From assembly GCA_023818745.1 (NCBI GenBank), contig JAMWBY010000078.1, positions 1-5,729 of the forward strand: 5,729 nucleotides of DNA, in the 5' to 3' direction. Made by a program: the position numbers and the translations under genes. Positions within the stretch are counted from its first letter, which is position 1, and every line of letters begins with the position of its first letter. Positions 1-5,577 of this stretch are shown here, one piece after another. Source of the DNA: Candidatus Omnitrophota bacterium. GTDB taxonomy: Bacteria; Ratteibacteria; UBA8468; B48-G9; JAFGKM01. A model generated the notes under the pieces. That model saw nothing but the letters and a program-made list of their open reading frames with translations, was not told the DNA's origin and did no database searches.

Positions 1-79
1 CCCCTTGCTATACCACGCTTGCTACTCTGTGCTTACTACAGGGGCTCGTTTCCGCCACTTCGGCTTATCTTTATTCCTG
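1..79. repeat. GC-rich block of unknown nature, possible repeat or structured element (partial)
   Basis: The first 66 bases contain 37 G/C (56%), whereas the adjoining bases and the rest of the window are extremely AT-rich, and the change is abrupt near base 67. Three imperfect copies of CTTGCTA begin at 4, 18 and 32 (the third reads CTTACTA), a 14-nt spacing. CCCCT at 1-5 can pair with AGGGG at 40-44, and GCC/GGC at 54-64 can form a tiny hairpin. All three plus-strand frames are open to about base 78, while all minus-strand frames are closed; this fits a stop-poor repeat better than a gene. On the minus strand a stretch resembles the first bases of a bacterial tRNA-Leu, but no anticodon arm or T arm follows. 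It could be the edge of a dispersed intergenic repeat, a non-coding RNA or an assembly-edge artefact. The nature is not established. Confidence 0.35.
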
Positions 80-107
80 ACAAATTATATTTTATTATCT
101 ATATTTT

Positions 108-947
108 TTAGTAAAATGAAAGGAATATTTGAAATACTACATTTTCAACTGCTATTTTAGTATTAATATTATACCTTATCTTCTGTTTTATATTCCATAT
201 TTTTTCAAGTAAAGAAATTTCGTTAAATTCAAATTTTTCTTTTTTAGAATTTTTGTTTATTAAGAATTTTTCAGGAAAATTCATTTTAGAAAATAATGAA
301 TCTCTCAAGAAAAACAGAATATTTTCAATCCAGTTTTCAATTTCTTCTCTTTCTTTATTCTTACATAATAAATCTATTTTGTGAAAAAATTCAAAAAATT
401 TTTTATTTCTAACAAAATCAACTAATTCAAAAAAATCTCTCACTGTTTTTTCTATTTCTTCAACATATTCAGGTATTTTATAATTTAGATAAATTTTAAA
501 ACATCTTGATATTATAGTTGGAAGTAAAAAATTTATATTTGGACATAAAATTAAAATTATTCCATATTCGGGTGGTTCCTCAAGGACTTTTAAAAATGCA
601 CTTGACGATTCTTCTTTTATATATGTTATTTCAAATATATAGATTTTATATTTTCCAAAATATGGTTTTATAAATATATCTTTTTTAACTTCCCTTACCT
701 CATCTATTGATAAAATACTTTTTTCTGGTATTATCCACCTTATGTCTGGATGTATTTTCTTTACTATTTTTTTACAAACATCACATTTTTCACAGAATTT
801 TTCGTTTTCGCAATTTAAAATCCCACTCAAAAATAAAGCAATCTCTTCTCTTTGATTTTTATCTCCTCCGTAAATTATATAATTATTCTGGATTTTGTTT
901 TTATCTTTTGCTTTTAACAAGTAGGTTTTTACTTCTTCTATTTTCAT
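108..947 (-). CDS. holB: DNA polymerase III clamp-loader subunit delta-prime
   Basis: This is the delta-prime subunit of the cytoplasmic DNA polymerase III clamp loader, which helps load the sliding clamp on primed DNA. It is 279 residues, slightly short for the family. A zinc module is visible as C46, C52, C55 and C58 (C-x5-C-x2-C-x2-C). The AAA+ core has the family pattern SSSAFLKVLEEPPE at 114-127 and the SRC motif at 147-149, after LPTII. The Walker A position (around YGGDKNQREE, 26-35) has no GK[ST], so this subunit should not hydrolyse ATP; E. coli delta-prime is also ATP-inactive. The start ATG at 945-947 is supported by GGGAG at 958-962, ten bases upstream and inside tmk. The gene overlaps the tmk 3' end by 47 bp and is probably translated from the same mRNA. 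The tmk-holB order is common in bacteria and strengthens the call over the gamma/tau subunit DnaX, which would be longer and keep its P-loop. Confidence 0.9.
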   Translation of the reverse strand: MKIEEVKTYLLKAKDKNKIQNNYIIYGGDKNQREEIALFLSGILNCENEKFCEKCDVCKKIVKKIHPDIRWIIPEKSILSIDEVREVKKDIFIKPYFGKYKIYIFEITYIKEESSSAFLKVLEEPPEYGIILILCPNINFLLPTIISRCFKIYLNYKIPEYVEEIEKTVRDFFELVDFVRNKKFFEFFHKIDLLCKNKEREEIENWIENILFFLRDSLFSKMNFPEKFLINKNSKKEKFEFNEISLLEKIWNIKQKIRYNINTKIAVENVVFQIFLSFY

Positions 948-1560
948 CTAAAAATTTCTCCCATATTTCTATAATTTCTTTAAAAGTTTTTTCTTTATCT
1001 TTTCTTTTTACTACTTTTATTCTTTTATTTCTTTCTGCCAAAAGTAGATAACCTTTTCTTACTTTTTTTTGAAATTCAATAGATTCTTTTTCTATTCTAT
1101 CTTTCTTTTTTTTCTTTAAAATTTTTATAAGATTTTCTGGTTTTTCATCTATTAAAAAAGTTATATTAGGTTCATAGTTTTTTCCTATAAGAACTTTGTG
1201 TATATCATTAATGAATTTTAGAGAAATTCCCCTTCCATATCCTTGATAAGCATAAGTTGAATCAATATATCTATCAAGAATAATAATTCTACCTTCTTTT
1301 CTATGTTTTTTTATTTTTTTCTCAATCAATTGACTTCTGCTTGCAAGATATAAAAAAAACTCGCAAAATTTATCAATTTTTTCATATTTTGCCCCAAGTA
1401 AAATTTTTCTAATTTTTTCTCCTACTATTGTATCTCCTGGTTCATGTAAAACCACAGGATTTAAACCATTTTTAATAAGATATTTATAGAACATTTTTAC
1501 AAGGGTTGTTTTGCCACATCCATCAATTCCTTCAAAACTTACTATAATGCCTTTTATCAT
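901..1560 (-). CDS. tmk: Thymidylate kinase (dTMP kinase)
   Basis: The enzyme phosphorylates dTMP to dTDP with ATP in the cytoplasm, a step of dTTP synthesis. Numbered from the ATG at 1558-1560 (219 residues), it has the P-loop GIDGCGKTT at 11-19, DRY at 96-98 followed by AYQG at 104-107 (the thymidine-binding segment), and a LID segment DRIE at 154-157 leading into EFQKKVRKGY. The usual bacterial REPGGT motif reads HEPGDT at 39-44, so two normally conserved positions differ. The frame stays open to a TTG at 1579-1581, which would add seven residues. The ATG is preferred because family members start only a few residues before the P-loop strand, and because the promoter at 1593-1620 would leave a leader of only about five bases for the TTG. 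No strong Shine-Dalgarno precedes either start. The basic C-terminal tail (last 15 or so codons) overlaps holB. Confidence 0.92.
   Translation of the reverse strand: MIKGIIVSFEGIDGCGKTTLVKMFYKYLIKNGLNPVVLHEPGDTIVGEKIRKILLGAKYEKIDKFCEFFLYLASRSQLIEKKIKKHRKEGRIIILDRYIDSTYAYQGYGRGISLKFINDIHKVLIGKNYEPNITFLIDEKPENLIKILKKKKKDRIEKESIEFQKKVRKGYLLLAERNKRIKVVKRKDKEKTFKEIIEIWEKFLDENRRSKNLLVKSKR
958..962 (-). promoter_or_regulatory. Ribosome binding site of holB, inside tmk
   Basis: GGGAG on the minus strand lies 10 bases before the holB ATG and within the last codons of tmk. It supports the chosen holB start and implies independent or coupled initiation despite the 47-bp overlap. Confidence 0.6.
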
Positions 1561-1592
1561 ATTTAGATTTGTTATTTCCAAATTAATTTTTG

Positions 1593-1620
1593 ATTATATT
1601 TGTTATAAAGTTTTTTTCAA
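1593..1620 (-). promoter_or_regulatory. Putative sigma70-type promoter for tmk-holB
   Basis: On the minus strand TTGAAA (1615-1620) is followed after 16 bases by a perfect TATAAT (1593-1598). Transcription would start near 1586, giving about 26 bases of leader before the tmk ATG at 1560. It lies in the 75-bp gap between tmk and the upstream membrane-protein gene. In AT-rich DNA such matches can arise by chance, but the position and spacing are good. Confidence 0.55.
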
Positions 1621-1635
1621 ATGTGAAAGATCATT

Positions 1636-2199
1636 TTAATCAACAAATTTTACAAAAATAGTTCCGATTTTTTTGTCGTCTTTTTTAATTTCAATTTTAT
1701 ACTTATCTTTATCAATTTCTTTGTCCTTTCTTATATCTTTATAATTTATTTTATATCCCATATCTTGTCCATCATTAGATTTCTTATTTCCAACAAAACC
1801 AACAAAATTTATTTTTAAATTTTCTTTATCAATTCCTTCAATATCTTTAATCATAAAAGTTGTATTCTTTTTAATTTCAATCTCATCTTCAATTCCAACT
1901 TTAATATCTGCGTCATTAATTTTAAAAATAATAAAAATTTCAACAGGTTTTTTATATTTTTCAAATTTTGGTTTTACTATTACTTTTTCTTGTTTTTCAT
2001 ATTTTTCAAAAGTAAAAGAAATAGGTTTTTCATATAGAATGAGGTATATGTAATAACCTGTAATACAACTAAATATTAAAGTCAAAACCAAAGCACAAAA
2101 TCCTTTTTTCCTTTTAATTCTATATAAAATATTTGTTAAAATTCCCATCAGAAAAACAAAAGTAACAAGAACTGATAAGATATGTATTTCTTTAATCAT
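1636..2199 (-). CDS. Two-helix membrane protein with extracytoplasmic domain, function unknown
   Basis: I do not recognise a family. The 187-residue product has two hydrophobic helices at about 5-25 and 34-55, separated by a short strongly basic turn (YRIKRKKG, 26-33). By the positive-inside rule the turn is cytoplasmic, placing both termini outside the membrane. Residues 60-187 form a charged, Lys/Asp/Glu/Ile-rich domain with alternating hydrophobic stretches suggestive of beta structure. FEKY occurs twice (64-67 and 79-82). No catalytic motif, lipobox or cleavable signal peptide is evident. Its ATG overlaps the stop of the upstream diguanylate cyclase by 8 bp and has a G-rich ribosome site within that gene, so the two are almost certainly co-transcribed and probably translationally coupled. 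A sensor or envelope partner of the cyclase is a reasonable but untested inference. It could equally be an unrelated envelope protein. Confidence 0.75.
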   Translation of the reverse strand: MIKEIHILSVLVTFVFLMGILTNILYRIKRKKGFCALVLTLIFSCITGYYIYLILYEKPISFTFEKYEKQEKVIVKPKFEKYKKPVEIFIIFKINDADIKVGIEDEIEIKKNTTFMIKDIEGIDKENLKINFVGFVGNKKSNDGQDMGYKINYKDIRKDKEIDKDKYKIEIKKDDKKIGTIFVKFVD

Positions 2200-3427
2200 T
2201 TTCTCCCCCCTTTTCTTCCCATATTACTACTCTATTTTTACCCATACTTTTTGCTTTAAATAGAGCATTATCCGCTTTTGATAGAATTTCATCTTCTGAA
2301 TTTCCATGTTCGGGAAAACTTGCCACACCTAAACTTAATGTAATCTTTACATCTTCATCTACAATATCTTTCAAAAATTTATAGTTCTCAACATTGTTTT
2401 TAATTCTTTCGGCAACTATTTTTGCTTCTGAACTTGAAGCAAATGGTAAAAGATAAGCAAATTCGTCTCCTCCAAATCTACAAAAAATGTCTGTTTCTCT
2501 CATAGAAACTCTAAGCAAATTTGCAAATTCTTTTAAAATTATATCTCCCATAGGATGACCAAAACTGTCCACATACTTTTTAAAATTATCAAGGTCTGAG
2601 ATCATAATTGAAACAGGGTATCCTTCTCTTCTGGCTCTGGCAAATTCTTCTTTTACTCTTTTATTAAAGTATCTTCTATTATAAGATTCAGTGAGAGGGT
2701 CTGTTATTGAAGTATAATTAAGTTTTTCATGTAATAAAGAATTTTCAAGTTCCAATGCCAAATGTTGCATAAAAACATCAACAGCTAATTTTGTTCTTTC
2801 AAATTCTTTTAAAATTTCTTTCCTTTTTTTATTATTTATTCCTATAATTCCGATTCCTTTGAGTTGTTTTTCGCTTAAAATCGGAATTATTATTATACCT
2901 TCACAATTATTTAAACGGTAATCATTAATTATCTTTTCTATTTTTTTCTTTTCATCCTGTAAAATTTTATGAGGGGGAAAGGTTATATAAACATAATTTT
3001 TTTTTGTTTTAAAGTCATGCGTTATATTGCTTATATTAATTGTAATTACATCAGTAGAAACAAACTTTTTAAGGTCATCACTTATAATTATTAAAACACC
3101 TATATTCCCCTTATAAAATTCAAGTAAAATCTGAAGAGAATTTTGGAGTAGATTTTCAATTTTTAAATCAGAACTCAATTTAAATATGAAAGAATTCAGA
3201 TTTTCATTAAGTTTATTTTGGCTTAAAATTTGTAAATTATAATATTCAATTATTCTGAAACATAAAAAAAGGAAAAATAGAGTTAATAGAAGAGAAGGCA
3301 ACATTTTTTTTATTAGTACTTTAAGAGGCAAAAGTGGTTCAAAAAAAGCATATGTATAAAACAAAACAATTGTGAAAATAAAAGCCAATAAAATTTCTGT
3401 CAGAACTATTATTTTTTTTCCGCCCAT
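2192..3427 (-). CDS. Membrane-bound GAF-GGDEF diguanylate cyclase
   Basis: This is a predicted diguanylate cyclase, making c-di-GMP from two GTP at the inner face of the membrane. The 411-residue protein has two membrane helices (about 6-29 and 41-62) with a short loop between them, a linker, a GAF-like sensory domain (about 75-230, with the typical strand IIIIPI...GIGIIGI at 178-196), then a GGDEF domain from ITDPLTESYNRRYF (241) to the end. The active-site GGDEF is intact at 319-323. The first metal-binding Asp is D278. The inhibitory-site RxxD is intact (R310 to D313, five residues before GGDEF), predicting product feedback. The position equivalent to PleD Asn335, which contacts guanine, is Val286, while the PleD Asp344 equivalent (D295) is kept. 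The ATG at 3425-3427 is chosen because it includes the first helix. It has no Shine-Dalgarno, and the message may be nearly leaderless. Its 3' end overlaps the next gene. Confidence 0.9.
   Translation of the reverse strand: MGGKKIIVLTEILLAFIFTIVLFYTYAFFEPLLPLKVLIKKMLPSLLLTLFFLFLCFRIIEYYNLQILSQNKLNENLNSFIFKLSSDLKIENLLQNSLQILLEFYKGNIGVLIIISDDLKKFVSTDVITINISNITHDFKTKKNYVYITFPPHKILQDEKKKIEKIINDYRLNNCEGIIIIPILSEKQLKGIGIIGINNKKRKEILKEFERTKLAVDVFMQHLALELENSLLHEKLNYTSITDPLTESYNRRYFNKRVKEEFARARREGYPVSIMISDLDNFKKYVDSFGHPMGDIILKEFANLLRVSMRETDIFCRFGGDEFAYLLPFASSSEAKIVAERIKNNVENYKFLKDIVDEDVKITLSLGVASFPEHGNSEDEILSKADNALFKAKSMGKNRVVIWEEKGGEND
2203..2210 (-). promoter_or_regulatory. Ribosome binding site of the small membrane protein gene
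   Basis: GGGGGGAG on the minus strand ends three bases before the ATG at 2197-2199. It is part of the KGGEND codons at the end of the cyclase gene, so ribosomes finishing the cyclase lie directly over this start. This argues for coupled translation. Confidence 0.55.
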
Positions 3428-3438
3428 ATTTAATTAAT

Positions 3439-3466
3439 ATATTACTTTTTTTAAAAAAATTTTCAA
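3439..3466 (-). promoter_or_regulatory. Putative promoter for the diguanylate cyclase unit
   Basis: On the minus strand TTGAAA (3461-3466) is followed after 16 bases by TAATAT (3439-3444), four of six matches to the -10 consensus. The -35 and spacing are the same as in the proposed tmk promoter. The start of transcription would fall about 3-6 bases before the ATG, which fits the absence of a ribosome binding site. It is weak because the whole stretch is A/T. Confidence 0.35.
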
Positions 3467-3484
3467 TTTTTTTTAAAATTCGGG

Positions 3485-3490
3485 TATAAT
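3485..3490 (+). promoter_or_regulatory. Putative -10 element of the phosphofructokinase promoter
   Basis: A perfect TATAAT lies 24 bases before the ATG, preceded by CGGG, an isolated GC cluster in an A/T stretch. No good -35 hexamer is seen at 16-18 bases upstream (the best is TTCAAT at 3462-3467). Transcription would start near 3497, leaving a leader just long enough for the Shine-Dalgarno. Confidence 0.45.
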
Positions 3491-3502
3491 TTAAAATTAA
3501 AA

Positions 3503-3509
3503 AAGGAGG
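3503..3509 (+). promoter_or_regulatory. Consensus ribosome binding site of the phosphofructokinase gene
   Basis: AAGGAGG, a full match to the anti-Shine-Dalgarno complement, lies five bases before the ATG at 3515. It is by far the strongest ribosome site in the window and suggests high expression. It also shows that this organism uses canonical Shine-Dalgarno initiation. Confidence 0.85.
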
Positions 3510-3514
3510 TTTTT

Positions 3515-4720
3515 ATGGCGAAACTTAAAGGCAATATGTTAATTGCTCAAAGTGGTGGTCCAACAGTTGTTATTAATCAGAGCTTAGTATCTGCTATTAT
3601 TGAAGGTAAAAAACATAAAGAAATAACAAATATTTATGGTTCATTATTCGGAATCAAAGGAATTCTTGACGGAAATTTAGTTGACCTGAAAAAAGAAAAA
3701 ATTTCTGATTTAAAGAAAGTTGCTCAAACTCCGGGTGCTGCTCTTGGCAGTGTTAGGAAAAAACCTCAAGATGAAGAATGTGAAATGATTTTTAAAAATA
3801 TGCAAAAATATAATATTAGATATTTTTTCTATATAGGCGGAAATGATTCTGCAGAAACTGCTTATATTTTAAATGAAAACGCAAAAAGGGTTGGTTATGA
3901 ATTTAAATGTTTTCATATTCCAAAGACAATAGATAATGACTTAAAAGAGAATGACCATACTCCTGGATATGGCTCTGCAGCAAGGTTTGTAGCAATGGCT
4001 ATGATTGGAGATAATCTTGATAATAAATCTCTTCCTGGGGTTAAAATAGATATTATTATGGGAAGACATGCTGGATTTTTAACTGCTGCTAGTTCTCTTG
4101 CTAAAATTTATGAGGATGACGGACCTCATTTAATATATTTTCCAGAAAAACCATTTGTTATTGAGAGATTTCTTAAAGATGTTGATGAAGTATACAAAAA
4201 ATATGGGAGATGTCTTATTGCTGTTTCAGAAGGAATTTCTGATGAGAAAGGAGAGCCAATAGTTTCAAAATTTACAAAAGAGGTGGATTCATATGGAAAT
4301 GTTCAATTAAGTGGAACAGGAGCTCTTGGTGATTTACTGGCAGATATTGTGAAAAGAGAATTAAAAATAAGTAGAGTAAGAGCGGATACTTTTGGTTATT
4401 TACAGAGGTCTTTTCCTGAAATTTATTCTGAAGTTGATGCAAAAGAAGCATATAAAGTAGGTGAACTTGCTGTGAAATATGCAACTGGGAAATATGAAAG
4501 TGGTTCAGTTGCGATAAAAAGAGAAAGAGGTAAGAAATATAATGTCTATTATGAACTTGTTCCACTTGAAAAAGTCGCTAAAGAAACAAGAGGTATGCCA
4601 GATGAATTTATAAATGAAAATGCAAACTGGGTTACAGAAAAATTTATTGAATATGCAAAGCCACTTGTTGGTAAACTGCCTGAAATTGGAGTTTTGAAAA
4701 AGTATAAAGTTTCTCTTTAA
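3515..4720 (+). CDS. pfp: Pyrophosphate-dependent 6-phosphofructokinase
   Basis: The enzyme interconverts fructose 6-phosphate and fructose 1,6-bisphosphate in cytoplasmic glycolysis/gluconeogenesis, probably with pyrophosphate rather than ATP. The 401-residue protein has the phosphofructokinase motifs in order: QSGGPT at 12-17, GGNDS at 108-112, PKTIDND at 136-142 (catalytic Asp in TIDND), MGRHAG at 182-187, SEG at 238-240 and GYLQRS at 294-299. PPi specificity is inferred from Asp111, where ATP enzymes have the small Gly of GGDG, and from Lys137 in PKTIDND, where ATP enzymes usually have Gly. Asn110 in place of the usual Asp (GGDD) is a variant of the motif. Length is longer than bacterial ATP-PfkA (about 320) and in the range of the short PPi/mixed-type enzymes. 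It is the only plus-strand gene, with its own promoter region and a consensus ribosome site. Its stop overlaps the stop of the convergent gene. Direct assay would be needed to exclude ATP use. Confidence 0.9.
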   Translation: MAKLKGNMLIAQSGGPTVVINQSLVSAIIEGKKHKEITNIYGSLFGIKGILDGNLVDLKKEKISDLKKVAQTPGAALGSVRKKPQDEECEMIFKNMQKYNIRYFFYIGGNDSAETAYILNENAKRVGYEFKCFHIPKTIDNDLKENDHTPGYGSAARFVAMAMIGDNLDNKSLPGVKIDIIMGRHAGFLTAASSLAKIYEDDGPHLIYFPEKPFVIERFLKDVDEVYKKYGRCLIAVSEGISDEKGEPIVSKFTKEVDSYGNVQLSGTGALGDLLADIVKRELKISRVRADTFGYLQRSFPEIYSEVDAKEAYKVGELAVKYATGKYESGSVAIKRERGKKYNVYYELVPLEKVAKETRGMPDEFINENANWVTEKFIEYAKPLVGKLPEIGVLKKYKVSL

Positions 4721-5577
4721 ATTTTTATATTGGAATGCATTTTTAATAATTTGCAATAACTACATATTTTATTGTTTGTAGGTTCTCCACATATTTCGCA
4801 TTCATTTGGTTTAGACAAATTCATAGAAATATTTTTAGCAATTTCAATTACACCTTCTAAAAAATATTCTCTAAAATTTGGTTGCCATTTTGAAATCTCT
4901 TTTATTGTTTGATACCATTTTTCTCTTCTTATATCTATTTTTTGTTTTAAAAATTTATGAGGGCATATATCCTCATTAATATAAGGAAGTTTAATTTCAT
5001 CACAAAAATTTCTATTTTCATCTCCACCAACAAAAAATAAAGGTCTTATTCTTGATAGTTGTTTGCCTTCACCCTTTAGATATGGTGTAAACTTTGAAAT
5101 CCAATCAATATTTTTGCCAATTATATTTTTGATAAAAAAAACTATAAAGTCATCTCCATGATGTCCTGTGCACAATTTAGTTGCTCCTTCTTCTCTTGGT
5201 ATTTTATTCATCAAATACCTTTTTATAGTTCCGCAACTACTACATATAGGTCTATTTAATTTTGCAATTTTCTCATAGTTAATACCAAAATCATTTATAT
5301 TATAAATTTTCAGTTCTATTTCACATATTTCTGCCTGTTGTCTTATTATTTCAATTACTCTTTGAGGGATAAAATCACCGAGTTTTATATAAAAACCAAC
5401 AATTTCACAATTTATTTTATTTTCCTTTACATACTTAGAAATAAGATAACAGGCAGAACCACTGTCTTTCCCACCAGAAAGACCTGCAAAAATTTTATCT
5501 TTTGGCTCTATCAATTTATATTTTGAGATTGTCTTAAAAATTCTCTTTTTGTATGTCTCAAGATTAAATTTATTCAT
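4717..5577 (-). CDS. PP-loop tRNA 2-thiolation enzyme, TtuA/TtcA family
   Basis: This is an adenylating tRNA sulfurtransferase. The PP-loop SGGKDSG is at 34-40. C112 and C115 (CSSCGTIKR) together with C205 (ICPH) match the three-cysteine [4Fe-4S] set of TtuA and TtcA, and GHHGDD is at 138-143. A C-terminal zinc knuckle follows: C260, C263, C272 and C275. TtuA makes 2-thio-T54 in thermophile tRNAs and normally has zinc modules at both ends; TtcA makes 2-thiocytidine-32 and has none. This protein has only the C-terminal one, its N-terminus starting directly with a Lys-rich helix before the PP-loop. The C-terminal knuckle leans to TtuA, but the base modified is uncertain, so no symbol is given. 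At 286 residues it is a little short for TtuA. The ATG at 5575-5577 overlaps the upstream stop as ATGA, with only a distant GGA as ribosome site, so translation is probably coupled. Confidence 0.85.
   Translation of the reverse strand: MNKFNLETYKKRIFKTISKYKLIEPKDKIFAGLSGGKDSGSACYLISKYVKENKINCEIVGFYIKLGDFIPQRVIEIIRQQAEICEIELKIYNINDFGINYEKIAKLNRPICSSCGTIKRYLMNKIPREEGATKLCTGHHGDDFIVFFIKNIIGKNIDWISKFTPYLKGEGKQLSRIRPLFFVGGDENRNFCDEIKLPYINEDICPHKFLKQKIDIRREKWYQTIKEISKWQPNFREYFLEGVIEIAKNISMNLSKPNECEICGEPTNNKICSYCKLLKMHSNIKI

Noticed and set aside
14..64. tRNA-Leu-like start on the minus strand (GCCGAAGTGGCGGAA)
   Set aside because: After these bases there is no D-loop GG pattern, anticodon stem, GTTC T-loop or acceptor 3' strand, so the resemblance is only local.
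1..111. Plus-strand open frame entering from the left edge and ending at the TAG at 109-111
   Set aside because: All three plus frames are open over the GC-rich block and none resembles a conserved protein end. A gene tail cannot be excluded without the sequence to the left.
707..1051. Plus-strand open frame of 114 codons
   Set aside because: It lies antisense to holB and tmk, is a Leu/Phe-rich artefact of A-rich opposite-strand codons, and has no ribosome site.
1561..1581. TTG at 1579-1581 as the tmk start
   Set aside because: It would add seven residues not expected before the P-loop strand, lacks a ribosome site, and would sit about five bases from the predicted transcription start.
1615..1638. 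Weak inverted repeat AAATG/CATTT after the membrane-protein gene as a terminator
   Set aside because: The stem is only five A/T-rich pairs and is followed on the minus strand by A residues rather than T, so it is not an intrinsic terminator.
4272..4756. Two minus-strand open frames of 97 and 83 codons
   Set aside because: Both are antisense to the well-supported phosphofructokinase gene and show no motifs or ribosome sites.
5338..5526. Plus-strand open frame of 62 codons
   Set aside because: It is antisense to the PP-loop region of the thiolase, where SGGKDS on the other strand proves the coding direction.
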